Shown here piece after piece: positions 28,554 through 37,903 of a stretch of 64,000 nt of DNA (positions are counted from its first letter, which is position 1; the number at the start of each line of letters is the position of its first letter). The stretch comes from Lachnospiraceae bacterium (lineage in GTDB: Bacteria > Bacillota > Clostridia > Lachnospirales > Lachnospiraceae), in assembly GCA_017620375.1 (NCBI GenBank), contig JAFZQN010000127.1, forward strand, positions 1 to 64,000, given 5' to 3'. The translations under genes were made by a program, and so were the position numbers. Below the pieces are notes generated by a model that was not told the DNA's origin, did no database searches, and worked only from the letters and a program-made list of their open reading frames with translations.

Positions 28554-29159
28554 ATGAGGATAATCGGACTTACCGGAGGGATAGGAAGCGGAAAATCCTT
28601 TGTGGCTCAAGTGGCAGAAAAGAATTTTTCGGTACTTCATATCAGTTCGGATGAGATTGCCAGAAGGCAGATGCAGAAGGGCGGTATCAGCTACAAGCGT
28701 GTGGTTGAAGAGTTTTCGGGTATGACTGACGATCTGTTATGCGAAGACGGCGAGATAAACCGTACAGCGTTGTCAAAGCTGGTCATGAACGATCCTGTAC
28801 TCTTAAAAAAACTTGATGCGATAACCCATCCTGCAGTGATAGATGAGATCAATACCATCATTGCCATAGAGGACGAAAGAAAGATATTTTCGGCAGTCAT
28901 GGTGGAAACCGCACTTTTATATGAAGCGGGGATCGACAGGATGTGCGATGAGGTATGGTATGTATACGCACCTTTGGCAACAAGGAGCTCAAGGCTTATT
29001 AAAATGAGGGGATACAGTACCGAAAAAACCGAAATGTTCCTTAAAAACCAACAGCCTGAAGAAGAATTCTTAAGACGATCCGACAGGACTGTTCCGAACG
29101 GTGAGGATGTCACCGAATCGGATATGATCAAGATCATATCCGCATATCTTAATTGCTGA
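28554..29159 (+). CDS. coaE: dephospho-CoA kinase
   Basis: The 201-residue protein has the P-loop GGIGSGKS at residues 8-15 and the CoaE-typical segments SSDEIARRQ, LDAITHPAVIDEI and a Tyr/Pro region before LIKMRGYS. CoaE adds the 3' phosphate to dephospho-CoA in the last step of CoA synthesis. Length is usual for the family. The ribosome binding site is weak (AAAGGGC), and the gene begins 24 bases after polA, so translation probably depends on the polA transcript. The downstream FtsA-like gene starts 29 bases later. Confidence 0.94.
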   Translation: MRIIGLTGGIGSGKSFVAQVAEKNFSVLHISSDEIARRQMQKGGISYKRVVEEFSGMTDDLLCEDGEINRTALSKLVMNDPVLLKKLDAITHPAVIDEINTIIAIEDERKIFSAVMVETALLYEAGIDRMCDEVWYVYAPLATRSSRLIKMRGYSTEKTEMFLKNQQPEEEFLRRSDRTVPNGEDVTESDMIKIISAYLNC

Positions 29160-29188
29160 AAGTTAAGAAAAATAGAGGAGAAAGACAG

Positions 29189-31342
29189 ATGGATGAGGTT
29201 AAATCCTTTGACAATATGGTTTTCGGTCTTGATATAGGTACCAGGAGTGTAGTGGGTACTGTAGGATACAGGAAACCCTCCGGAGAGTTTATCATCCTGG
29301 CACAGAAATCAGCATGCCACGAGACAAGAGCCATGCTCGACGGTCAGATACATGATATCGGAAAAGTGGCCGATACAGTATGCCATATCAAGTACGAGCT
29401 TGAAAAAGAGCTTAACATGACACTTGATAAGGTATGCATAGCTGCAGCGGGAAGAGTGCTTAAAACAGTCAATATAAGAATGGATTACGATCTTGGTGAT
29501 GATATGGCAGTCACCGAGGACATGGTATATACCATGGAACTGATGGGTATGGAACAGGCCCATGCTAAGCTCAGATCCACGGAAAAAGACGGTACGGAGT
29601 ATTACTGTGTCGGATATTCCATAGTAAAATATTATCTGGGAAATGTTCAGCTGACAAATCTTGTAGGACACAGGGGGAATAAGATCTCGGCAGATGTGCT
29701 TGCCACATTCCTTCCGAGAGATGTTATAGACGGTCTGTATTCCGTATGCGATAAAGCAGGATTAAAGGTACTTAACCTTACACTTGAGCCCATAGCGGCT
29801 ATCAATGTGGCAATCCCGGAGAAGTTCAGGCTCCTGAACCTGGCCCTTGTAGATATTGGTGCGGGTACATCCGATATATGTATCACCCGTGAAGGCAGTA
29901 TAACCGGCTACGGTATGCTTCCGTGTGCGGGAGACTACCTTACGGAAAGCATTATGTACGCACTTCTTACGGATTTTGCCACAGCCGAACAGGTTAAACT
30001 TGATTTTTCGGCCAATATGGAAGATATCCCTTATACGGATGTAATGGGAACTAAGCAGACGGTTACGTCGTCTTATATAAAAGAGGTACTTTCTGAGCCG
30101 TTTAAAAAACTTGCAGGACTCATAGCTGATAAGATAACGGAATTAAACGGCGGTGACAGGGTCGGAGCAGTATTTATCGTCGGAGGTGGCGGTAAAAATC
30201 CCGAATTCGCTGGACTTTTATCCCAGGCAATAGGATTGCCCATTCAGCGTGTGGCACTTCGTGGGGAAGAAGTATTTACCAATATAGTTACTCCGGACAA
30301 CACACCCGTAAACGATCCGATGATGGTAACTCCCATAGGTATATGTCTTAACTACTATGAACAGAACAACAATTTTATAGTGGTCAAGATCAACGGAGTG
30401 GATATCAAGCTGTATGATAACGGTAAGTTAAACGTGATGGATGCTGTCCTCAGTATCGGAATGGGAAATGCAGACATATTCCCCAAAAAGGGAAAAGACC
30501 TTGTATTTACCGTGAACGGGAATATCAAAACAGTAAAGGGACATAACGGAGAATCCGCATTTATAATGGTAAACGGTGAGGAATGCGGTGTCATAACACC
30601 TGTAAAGGGGAATGACATAATCATAGTCAAGCAGTCGACCGTAGGTGAAGACGGACATATGAGGGTCGGTGGACTTGATGAATACAAAAAAGGGATATTC
30701 TTTATCATAAACGGTAAACAGGTAAGATTTGAAAGAAAGATAAAAGTTAACGGCAGGGAAGAAACAAAGGATTATGAGATCCTTACCGGTGACAGCGTTG
30801 AGATATCGGATCACTATTATGCCGGTGAACTGTTTAAGAAACTTGATGTCCCGGAAGGATACAGGCTTATACTTAACAACCGTGATATAGACCTGGATAC
30901 TTTTGATCCTTACGAAAAGATCTATGAAAACTACATTATAGATATTATAAAGAAGGGCGAAGAAAGTGCTCCCGAACCGGTAAAAAATAAGCCGGAAGAT
31001 AAGGATGACGGCTCCGGTGAATTAAAAGTTCAATATGAAGAGCTTATGCAGAAAACTAAGATCCTGTCAGAAGAACTTGATAAGATAAAATCCATGGGAG
31101 TAAGTGTGGAAGGTCTTAATACCCGCGAGCTTTTGGCTAAGGATGTGCAGGTACTGGTTAATAATGTATCGGTGCTTCTTCAGGGAAAGAACTCATATAC
31201 ATTTGTCGATGTCCTGGATTTTTATCCGTTCAATACATCCACCCTTCAGGGGACAAGGATCGTATGTAAAAGAAACGGTGTGGAAGCTGATTTCTTTACT
31301 CCGGTAGAAGAGGGAGATATATTGGAATTGTACTGGGCATAA
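29189..31342 (+). CDS. FtsA/PilM-like actin-fold ATPase with repeated beta-rich C-terminal units
   Basis: Residues 1-390 are an actin-like ATPase of the FtsA/PilM class: FGLDIGTRSVVG at 12-23 (phosphate 1), VDIGAGTSDICI near 221 (phosphate 2) and IVGGGGKNPEF near 330 (adenosine motif). Residues 398-717 are unlike FtsA. They contain three or four beta-rich units with V-x-I/V-N-G-x-x motifs (near 398, 440, 506 and 657), each followed by a turn such as K-G-N-D-I-I-I or E-G-D-I-L-E-L, resembling tandem beta-grasp (MoaD/ThiS-like) folds. A short coiled-coil segment lies near 610-635. I start at 29189 because AGGAG precedes it. Its position between coaE and a WalJ gene does not fix a role; a cell envelope or division function is inference. 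Confidence 0.75.
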   Translation: MDEVKSFDNMVFGLDIGTRSVVGTVGYRKPSGEFIILAQKSACHETRAMLDGQIHDIGKVADTVCHIKYELEKELNMTLDKVCIAAAGRVLKTVNIRMDYDLGDDMAVTEDMVYTMELMGMEQAHAKLRSTEKDGTEYYCVGYSIVKYYLGNVQLTNLVGHRGNKISADVLATFLPRDVIDGLYSVCDKAGLKVLNLTLEPIAAINVAIPEKFRLLNLALVDIGAGTSDICITREGSITGYGMLPCAGDYLTESIMYALLTDFATAEQVKLDFSANMEDIPYTDVMGTKQTVTSSYIKEVLSEPFKKLAGLIADKITELNGGDRVGAVFIVGGGGKNPEFAGLLSQAIGLPIQRVALRGEEVFTNIVTPDNTPVNDPMMVTPIGICLNYYEQNNNFIVVKINGVDIKLYDNGKLNVMDAVLSIGMGNADIFPKKGKDLVFTVNGNIKTVKGHNGESAFIMVNGEECGVITPVKGNDIIIVKQSTVGEDGHMRVGGLDEYKKGIFFIINGKQVRFERKIKVNGREETKDYEILTGDSVEISDHYYAGELFKKLDVPEGYRLILNNRDIDLDTFDPYEKIYENYIIDIIKKGEESAPEPVKNKPEDKDDGSGELKVQYEELMQKTKILSEELDKIKSMGVSVEGLNTRELLAKDVQVLVNNVSVLLQGKNSYTFVDVLDFYPFNTSTLQGTRIVCKRNGVEADFFTPVEEGDILELYWA

Positions 31343-31387
31343 ATACCGGTAAAATAAGAAGGTAATGGAACTCGGAGGCTATTAAAA

Positions 31388-32176
31388 GTGGAATTTTGCA
31401 GTATTGCAAGCGGCAGCAGCGGTAATTGTATCTTTGTCGGAACGGATGAAGCGAACATACTTATTGATGCCGGTATAAGTGCTAAAAAGATATGTGAAGG
31501 ATTAAAAGGGATAGACATTGACCCTTCTGACATAGACGGAATATTTGTAACACACGAACACATTGACCACATACAGGGCATATCGACTTTTGTAAAAAAA
31601 TATCCCATGGAGGTCTTTGGAACGAAAAAGACTTTAAAGGCTCTATACTCCAAGTTTGACGGGGATTTCGGAGAAAGCATATTTACGGAAATAGTTCCGG
31701 ATATTGACTTTTCTTACAAAGATGCTATAATACATCCGTTTGCTGTTTCACATGATGCAGCCGACCCGGTGGGGTATCGTATAGAGTCTGAGGGCAAAAG
31801 ATTTGCTGTTGCGACCGATATGGGTTTTTTTGATGACAGGATAGTAAACTGCCTTAAGGATCTGGATGCGATATGTATTGAAGCAAATCATGATATAAAT
31901 ATGCTTATGGTCGGGAAGTATCCATATAATCTTAAGCAGCGTGTATCGGGACCTAAAGGCCATCTTTCAAATGACGCCGCAGCGGATCTTTTATGCAGGA
32001 TATTCAGTGAAAGGCTGAAATATATCATGCTCATACACTTAAGCAAGGATAATAATTATGCCGAGCTTGCATATGAGACAGTAAGAGCGGAGTTGCTTAC
32101 AAGATGCTGTAACAGCCCTGTGATACTTGATGTCGCAGGCAGAAATGCCGCATCAGACATATACAATATTATTTAA
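31388..32176 (+). CDS. walJ: MBL-fold metallohydrolase, WalJ/YycJ-like
   Basis: The 262-residue protein carries the metallo-beta-lactamase motif THEHIDH at 55-61 and a SGSSGNCIFVG N-terminus typical of WalJ/YycJ (VicX). Other metal ligands are likely in the ATDMGFF and EANHD segments. Related proteins in Bacillus and Streptococcus are single-strand-specific exonucleases or are linked to wall homeostasis in the WalRK operon. No walRK genes lie here. Translation begins with GTG at 31388, preceded by CGGAGG. It is the last gene of the polA-coaE-FtsA-like run; the next gene has its own promoter-like region. Confidence 0.85.
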   Translation: MEFCSIASGSSGNCIFVGTDEANILIDAGISAKKICEGLKGIDIDPSDIDGIFVTHEHIDHIQGISTFVKKYPMEVFGTKKTLKALYSKFDGDFGESIFTEIVPDIDFSYKDAIIHPFAVSHDAADPVGYRIESEGKRFAVATDMGFFDDRIVNCLKDLDAICIEANHDINMLMVGKYPYNLKQRVSGPKGHLSNDAAADLLCRIFSERLKYIMLIHLSKDNNYAELAYETVRAELLTRCCNSPVILDVAGRNAASDIYNII

Positions 32177-32209
32177 AAATTACGTATAAATTTCATTTAA
32201 TGTAACATA

Positions 32210-32250
32210 TATGTCATATTTATGTAACATTTAGTGATTATAATTATAAT
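32210..32250 (+). promoter_or_regulatory. promoter region with duplicated ATGTAACAT motif upstream of the ACT/PFL pair
   Basis: ATGTAACATNTA occurs at about 32210 and 32222, flanking ATGTCATAT. Two overlapping TATAAT boxes lie at 32239-32244 and 32245-32250. No good TTGACA-like -35 is present; the repeats occupy that position, which would fit an activator site. Confidence 0.45.
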
Positions 32251-32287
32251 ACAGAAAGAAATTAAAGATAATAAGGAGGACGTTAAT

Positions 32288-32560
32288 ATGCAGAAAGTGG
32301 TTATTACCGTTGTAGGTAAGGATAAGGTTGGTATTATGGCCAGAGTATGTACTTACCTTGCAGATAACGGGATTAACATTCTTGATATCTCCCAGACCAT
32401 AGTATCGGGATATTTCAATATGATGATGATAGCCGATATGGGTGACAGGATTAAGGATTTTGAAAAGGTAAAATCAGAACTTGATGAACTGGGTGTATCA
32501 ATAGGTGTGCAGATACGTCTTCAGCGTGAAGAGATATTCGATATGATGCACAGGATCTAA
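32288..32560 (+). CDS. ACT domain regulatory protein (UPF0237 type)
   Basis: The 90-residue protein is a single ACT domain: [35 protein letters not shown] matches the beta-alpha-beta opening of UPF0237 proteins. ACT domains bind small ligands, often amino acids. The strong AAGGAGG just upstream selects the ATG at 32288 over an upstream ATG at 32234. The next gene, a PFL-family protein, begins 19 bases downstream, and this gene pair is widely conserved, which suggests that the ACT protein modulates the PFL protein. The ligand is unknown. Confidence 0.9.
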   Translation: MQKVVITVVGKDKVGIMARVCTYLADNGINILDISQTIVSGYFNMMMIADMGDRIKDFEKVKSELDELGVSIGVQIRLQREEIFDMMHRI

Positions 32561-32579
32561 TATTAAGGAGTATAATTTC

Positions 32580-33944
32580 ATGATCAATATATCCGAAGTA
32601 ACCGAAACCAATGAAATGATCCAGCATGAAAATCTTGATGTGCGTACCATTACCATGGGTATCAGCCTTTTTGATTGCATAGACGGATCTCTCAATGAAT
32701 GCACAACAAAGATTTACGATAAGATATGCAAAAAAGCGGGAAAGCTGGTAGAGACAGGTGAACACATCTCTCAGAGCTTCGGTATCCCGGTAGTAAACAA
32801 GCGTATATCCGTTACTCCCATTGCAACTGTCGGATCTTCGGCTTGCAAAACGGAAGAGGACTATATAAAGATAGCGGAAACACTTGATAAGGCTGCAGAG
32901 AACGTAGGCGTTAACCTTATAGGCGGATATTCGGCTATGCTTGCCAAAGGAAATACGGATAAGGAAATGATATTCTTAAATTCCGTACCCGAGGCTCTTA
33001 AGGTAACAAGCCGTGTATGCAGTTCTGTAAACGTAGGTTCTTCACGTACCGGTATCAATATGGATGCTGTAAGACGTATGGGTGACATCGTACTGGAAAC
33101 AGCGAAGGCTTCATACGGTACAGAAAGCCTTGGAGCAGCTAAGCTCGTAGTATTCTGTAACGCTCCCGATGACAATCCTTTTATGGCAGGTGCATTCCAT
33201 GGCATTACCGAAGGAGAATCAGTTATCAATGTCGGAGTAAGCGGCCCCGGAGTTGTAAAGAAGGCACTTGAAGTTGCAAGAGGAGCTGATTTTGAGGTTC
33301 TCTGCGAGACAATAAAAAAGACAGCATTTAAAATAACACGTGTCGGTCAGCTCGTGGCCCGTGAGGCTGCATCCCAGCTGGGAGTACCTTTCGGTATAGT
33401 CGATCTGTCATTGGCACCCACACCCGCTGTTGGTGACAGTGTGGCAGAGATACTTCAGGAAATAGGCCTTGAGTATCCCGGTGCACCCGGTACTACCGCA
33501 GCACTTGCACTTCTTAATGATCAGGTTAAGAAGGGCGGAGTAATGGCAAGCTCTTACGTAGGAGGACTCAGCGGAGCTTTCATACCTGTAAGTGAGGACC
33601 AGGGTATGATCGATGCCGTAGAAGCCGGCGCTCTTACTTTAGAGAAGCTTGAAGCGATGACATGCGTATGTTCTGTAGGACTTGATATGATAGCCATACC
33701 CGGTGATACACCTGCTGAATCCGTAGCCGGTGTTATAGCAGATGAGATGGCCATCGGTATGATAAACAATAAGACCACGGCAGTAAGACTTATTCCTGCC
33801 ATCGGAATGAAGGTCGGTGATACGCTTAATTTCGGCGGATTATTCGGCTACGCTCCGGTTATGCCCGTAAATACCTTCTCCTGCGATAAATTCGTAAACA
33901 GAGGCGGCAGAATACCTGCACCTATTCACAGCTTTAAGAACTAA
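32580..33944 (+). CDS. PFL-family protein (UPF0210/DUF711)
   Basis: The 454-residue protein matches the UPF0210/DUF711 family along its length: an N-terminal [16 protein letters not shown], the glycine-rich [12 protein letters not shown], and [22 protein letters not shown] in the middle. The fold is related to pyruvate formate-lyase-like barrels, but no glycyl radical motif is visible and the function is unknown. AAGGAG lies eight bases before the ATG. It forms a two-gene operon with the ACT protein. Short GC-rich hairpins (33947-33958 and 33959-33976) follow the stop codon but lack a T run. Confidence 0.92.
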   Translation: MINISEVTETNEMIQHENLDVRTITMGISLFDCIDGSLNECTTKIYDKICKKAGKLVETGEHISQSFGIPVVNKRISVTPIATVGSSACKTEEDYIKIAETLDKAAENVGVNLIGGYSAMLAKGNTDKEMIFLNSVPEALKVTSRVCSSVNVGSSRTGINMDAVRRMGDIVLETAKASYGTESLGAAKLVVFCNAPDDNPFMAGAFHGITEGESVINVGVSGPGVVKKALEVARGADFEVLCETIKKTAFKITRVGQLVAREAASQLGVPFGIVDLSLAPTPAVGDSVAEILQEIGLEYPGAPGTTAALALLNDQVKKGGVMASSYVGGLSGAFIPVSEDQGMIDAVEAGALTLEKLEAMTCVCSVGLDMIAIPGDTPAESVAGVIADEMAIGMINNKTTAVRLIPAIGMKVGDTLNFGGLFGYAPVMPVNTFSCDKFVNRGGRIPAPIHSFKN

Positions 33945-34040
33945 AACCGCTTTAGCGGCGGCTTACGGCGAAGCCGGAAGGTTTATGAGTGGTTTTGAGC
34001 AGCGGCGAATAGTTTATAACAAATATATGAGGAACTTCAA

Positions 34041-35594
34041 ATGAGTGATTTTGATGACGATGATCTTGAGTTTGATGATGATCTCCCGGAACTTGACCTG
34101 AACGATCTTGATAATATAGGTGAATCAAAAGATGCGGGAACATCAAAAAACACAGCGATCGCAAAATATGAGAGGTTTGACGATACCGTTGATGACGGTG
34201 ATATTGACGCTCTTATAGAATATGAGGCAATACGAGCTCTTGATATAGATGAACTTGAGGCTGATCCCGAGGAGCTTCTTTTATACGACGGGGATGATGC
34301 CGAATATTACGATTATACCGAAGAAGATTTCGAAGAAGAAACAAAAAAGAAAAAAGGCGGTAAAAAAGCCTTTAAGATAATACTCGGAATTCTTGTTTTT
34401 CTTCTGGCTCTGGCTGCATTCCTTGCATTTACAAAGCCGGGAAGAAAAATAGTTTATAAACTTGCCGCTCTGTGGGCACACGAGCAGATGAATAAGGATG
34501 ACGGAGAAGGGACACAGTTGGTCGAGAATCCTGATGGGAATATCGTCACAGGTACAGAGATCGATCCGGCATCAAAAGATAAAGACGACGTTCCGGATAT
34601 TCCGGAAAACCTTGAACTGGATCCGGTGACCGATCCTGTAGTTACTGAAAAGCCACCCCGTTCGGAGGATTATGTAAGGACATATCTTTTATTCGGTGTA
34701 GAAAGTATATACATTGACAATGACGGCAATATAAGGTTTGATTCAAGCAGTGTCGGAAATACCGATGCAATAATACTTTTATCGGTGAACACAAGGGATA
34801 ATACCATAAAGCTTGTGTCATTGCTCAGAGATACCTATGTTGAGATACCGGATTATAAGGTGGGCGCTGACGGAACACCTTACGGCAACAAGATCAATTC
34901 GGTATATGCTACCGGTTATAAAACAGGAGAGACGACCGAAGAAAAGAAGAAAAACGGTGCGGAACTTCTGATGAAGGTCATAGAGAATACCTATGATATA
35001 GATATTACAGGTTATGCATTTGTTAATTTCTCAAGCTTTGAAAAGATCATTGACAGGCTTGGAGGTATAGACCTTCAGCTTGGTGAGAAAGAAGCAGCAT
35101 ATTTATGTAAAACAAATTATATCTCCAAGGAACAATACAGGACTGTTCAGCCTGGCTGGAATCACATGAACGGCAATCAGGTACTTGGATACTGCCGTGT
35201 ACGTAAGGAAGTTACTCTCGGAGGGGCAAGTAACGATTACGGAAGAACACAGAGACACAGACGTGTTATCAATGCCGTAGTACAGCAGTATAAGAGTTTG
35301 AGTTTTACAAGCATGTATTCGGTACTCAAGGATATCCTTGGTTACATTAATACAGATCTGACTGTTGATCAGCTTTCCGAATTGCTGGAAAACGTAGTTG
35401 AGAATAAGACATTTACCATAAACCAGATGAGGCTTCCTGCCGAAGAGTTATTTGTTGACAGCGGCAGAAAAGGAAAATGGAACGGATATACAAATATCAC
35501 ATATGCTATAGTACTTGACGGCTACCTTGAGCAGAACATTAAAAAACTTCATCAGTTTGTATTCCTTGATGAAGAGGAGTCTGCATCACAGTAA
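34041..35594 (+). CDS. LCP-family (LytR-CpsA-Psr) cell wall ligase, first copy
   Basis: The 517-residue protein has a very acidic cytoplasmic N-terminal tail (1-100), a basic patch, one transmembrane helix (111-130), a linker, and an extracellular LCP domain from about 213. The LCP domain carries the motifs LLFGVES, NTDAIILLSVN and VSLLRDTYVEIP, and further on a YCRVRK-type Arg cluster (HMNGNQVLGYCRVRK). LCP enzymes transfer undecaprenyl-linked glycopolymers such as teichoic acids or capsule to peptidoglycan. TGAGGAAC precedes the ATG. A second LCP gene begins 10 bases downstream. Confidence 0.92.
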   Translation: MSDFDDDDLEFDDDLPELDLNDLDNIGESKDAGTSKNTAIAKYERFDDTVDDGDIDALIEYEAIRALDIDELEADPEELLLYDGDDAEYYDYTEEDFEEETKKKKGGKKAFKIILGILVFLLALAAFLAFTKPGRKIVYKLAALWAHEQMNKDDGEGTQLVENPDGNIVTGTEIDPASKDKDDVPDIPENLELDPVTDPVVTEKPPRSEDYVRTYLLFGVESIYIDNDGNIRFDSSSVGNTDAIILLSVNTRDNTIKLVSLLRDTYVEIPDYKVGADGTPYGNKINSVYATGYKTGETTEEKKKNGAELLMKVIENTYDIDITGYAFVNFSSFEKIIDRLGGIDLQLGEKEAAYLCKTNYISKEQYRTVQPGWNHMNGNQVLGYCRVRKEVTLGGASNDYGRTQRHRRVINAVVQQYKSLSFTSMYSVLKDILGYINTDLTVDQLSELLENVVENKTFTINQMRLPAEELFVDSGRKGKWNGYTNITYAIVLDGYLEQNIKKLHQFVFLDEEESASQ

Positions 35595-35604
35595 GGAGTT
35601 TTAA

Positions 35605-37041
35605 ATGGAAGAAAACAAGGAAGAGCTGATCCCGCTATCCGAAGCGGAAGAAGCAGCTAAGGAAACGGAGCAAACACCTACAGACAAGCCCCTTGTGCAG
35701 GAAAATCCCGAAGAGGATGATTTTGCCGAGGAACTTCTTGAGATGGAACATGAAGAGGCTGACAATGAGATAATAGAAGGTCTCGGAGAGTCCATCAACA
35801 AGCAGGTTGCACTTGAGATCGATCCTTTGGTACCCGAAGGACCTTCCGGTGATCCGGACGGACCTAAAGGTGACGACGATAAAAAGGAAAAGGAAGAGAA
35901 AAAAGGAATACTTGGATTCCTTTCAAAAGTACCAAAGTGGATATATATTGTAAGCGGGATCGTAGTATTTATCATTCTGCTCATATTGGTACTTAAATTC
36001 AGCGGACTTGGAGTAAAGATCGTAAGCTGGTTTATTGACAGTAATATCAGGCATGAAGAGATAGATGCAAATGTGTCTCCGGTACCTACACTTCCCGAGG
36101 ACGACATAGATAAGTTTAAGGATCTGCTTACACCTATCCCTACTTCTGTGATCACTCCCGAGCCGACAGCAGTACCTCTGAAATTTGATAAGACCATAAT
36201 GAACATATTACTGATAGGTGTGGAAAATATCGATCCTGTGACGGGAGAGAGTCTCACAGGCAAAACCACAAGCCGCGGAAGGACTGATTCGATAGTATTA
36301 CTCACCATCAATTCCGAAGAAAAGAGCGTAAAGCTTACTTCGTTTATGAGAGACTGTTATGTAAGCATTCCCGGAAAAGAAAGCAACAGGATAAATGCGG
36401 CATATGCCAAAGGCGGAGTGTCACTCCTGTATGACACCTTAAAGGAAAACTTCGGTATAGTGCCGGACAATTACGCGCTGGTCAACTTTGAAGATTTCAG
36501 GACGATAGTTGATTCTTTGGGCGGAATAGATATTAAGCTTTCGAAGAAAGAAGCCGATTATCTAAATAAGACCAATTATATATCCCAGCCGGCTAACCGT
36601 AATGTGACGGAAGGATTAAACCACATGAACGGCGACCAGGCATTGGGATACAGCAGAGTAAGACATGTTGCCACAAAAGAAAAAGAAAATAGTGATTTCG
36701 GTCGTACCAACAGACACCGTGAGGTTATCAGGGCTATAATCACCCAGCTTAGGAAACTTGGTTATGTCGATCTGTTTAAATTCGGACTGGAGTGTCTTCC
36801 CTTAGTCACAACGGATGCGGATGCGGAGACGATTGAAAAGTATTTGAATATGATCATCGATATTGGTATCAATGATATTGTAATAGAGGATTTCCGTATA
36901 CCTCAGGACGGTACATACAATTATCTGACAGTCGATAAGATGAGTGTATTACAGATCGATATCGCAAAGAACAGGGATCTTCTGTGGAAATTTATATATG
37001 GGGCATCAGAAGAGGAAGTAAAGAAGAAGGAACAGCAATAA
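35605..37041 (+). CDS. LCP-family (LytR-CpsA-Psr) cell wall ligase, second copy
   Basis: This 478-residue protein has the same layout as its upstream neighbour: an acidic Glu-rich cytoplasmic tail, a transmembrane helix at 112-132, a Pro/Thr-rich linker, and an LCP domain from about 194. Motifs are LIGVENIDP, RTDSIVLLTIN, TSFMRDCYVSIPG and HMNGDQALGYSRVRH. AAGGAG precedes the ATG. The two tandem copies are clearly diverged paralogues, so they may attach different polymers or work under different conditions. The RelQ-like gene follows 24 bases downstream, in the same orientation. Confidence 0.92.
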   Translation: MEENKEELIPLSEAEEAAKETEQTPTDKPLVQENPEEDDFAEELLEMEHEEADNEIIEGLGESINKQVALEIDPLVPEGPSGDPDGPKGDDDKKEKEEKKGILGFLSKVPKWIYIVSGIVVFIILLILVLKFSGLGVKIVSWFIDSNIRHEEIDANVSPVPTLPEDDIDKFKDLLTPIPTSVITPEPTAVPLKFDKTIMNILLIGVENIDPVTGESLTGKTTSRGRTDSIVLLTINSEEKSVKLTSFMRDCYVSIPGKESNRINAAYAKGGVSLLYDTLKENFGIVPDNYALVNFEDFRTIVDSLGGIDIKLSKKEADYLNKTNYISQPANRNVTEGLNHMNGDQALGYSRVRHVATKEKENSDFGRTNRHREVIRAIITQLRKLGYVDLFKFGLECLPLVTTDADAETIEKYLNMIIDIGINDIVIEDFRIPQDGTYNYLTVDKMSVLQIDIAKNRDLLWKFIYGASEEEVKKKEQQ

Positions 37042-37065
37042 AATAATATTGAACGGAGAAGGTTT

Positions 37066-37869
37066 ATGGAGATACAAATGTGGAGGGAAATCCTTGAACC
37101 GTACGCCTTAGCGGTGGATGAACTCAAGGTAAAGTTTGAGCATGTACAGAATTCGTACAGGAATGCGGGACTCTATTCACCGATAGAGCAGATCTACGGC
37201 AGGGTTAAATCCATTTCTTCGCTTTTGGAAAAAGTTCAGAAGAAGCATATTTCACTTGATGATATCGAGGATCATATTGATGATATAGCCGGTATCCGTA
37301 TCATATGTCAGTTTGTTGAGGATATATATAAAGTGGCTGAGCTTATACGTAAGAGAAGCGATATGATAGTCATTGAGGAACAGGATTACGTAAAGGACCG
37401 AAAGGCATCGGGATACCGCAGCTACCATATGGTCGTAAAATATGTGGTAGAGACGATAAACGGACCCAAGGAACTTCATGTTGAGATACAGATAAGAACA
37501 CTTGCCATGAATTTCTGGGCTACGATCGAGCATTCGCTTCAGTACAAGTACAAACAGAACATGCCTGCGTCCCTGCGTGCAAGACTGCTTAAAGCAGCTG
37601 ATGCCATCGGAGTCCTTGACAGTGAGATGGCAGAGGTACGAGAGGAGATCATGGATGCTCAGAATATGTTTACATTGAGATCCAATCTTGTTGCCGATAT
37701 CCTTAACAACATACAGAATCTGTACAAGGCAGCCAATAAGCGCGAGATCATAAAGATCCAGGATGAATTCTTTAAGATTTATGCATCGGAAGATCTGGAG
37801 CATCTGGAAAGATTTGCAAAAGAACTTGATACGATATCCGAAGGTTACAGGGCTCAGAGCTTAAGATAA
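37066..37869 (+). CDS. relQ: small alarmone synthetase, RelQ/YjbM-like (p)ppGpp synthetase
   Basis: The 267-residue protein is a single-domain (p)ppGpp synthetase. It has DDIAGIRIIC near 71, the substrate-binding KASGYRSYHMVV near 111, EVQIRT-like EIQIRT, and FWATIEHSLQYKYK near 149. No HD hydrolase, TGS or ACT domain is present, so it is a synthase-only enzyme of the RelQ type. A helical C-terminal segment probably supports tetramers. GGAGAAGG precedes the ATG. It follows the two LCP genes closely, which could place stringent signalling and wall synthesis in one transcript. Confidence 0.92.
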   Translation: MEIQMWREILEPYALAVDELKVKFEHVQNSYRNAGLYSPIEQIYGRVKSISSLLEKVQKKHISLDDIEDHIDDIAGIRIICQFVEDIYKVAELIRKRSDMIVIEEQDYVKDRKASGYRSYHMVVKYVVETINGPKELHVEIQIRTLAMNFWATIEHSLQYKYKQNMPASLRARLLKAADAIGVLDSEMAEVREEIMDAQNMFTLRSNLVADILNNIQNLYKAANKREIIKIQDEFFKIYASEDLEHLERFAKELDTISEGYRAQSLR

Positions 37870-37903
37870 TATTGTAAGTGAAGTTAAAAAGATAAAAAAA
37901 GAT

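Noticed and set aside
33947..33976. Terminator after the PFL gene
   Set aside because: Two small GC-rich hairpins are present, but no T run follows and the next gene is close in the same direction.
35601..36311. Minus-strand open frame opposite the second LCP gene
   Set aside because: Its Ser/Pro-rich translation mirrors the acidic tail of the LCP protein on the other strand.
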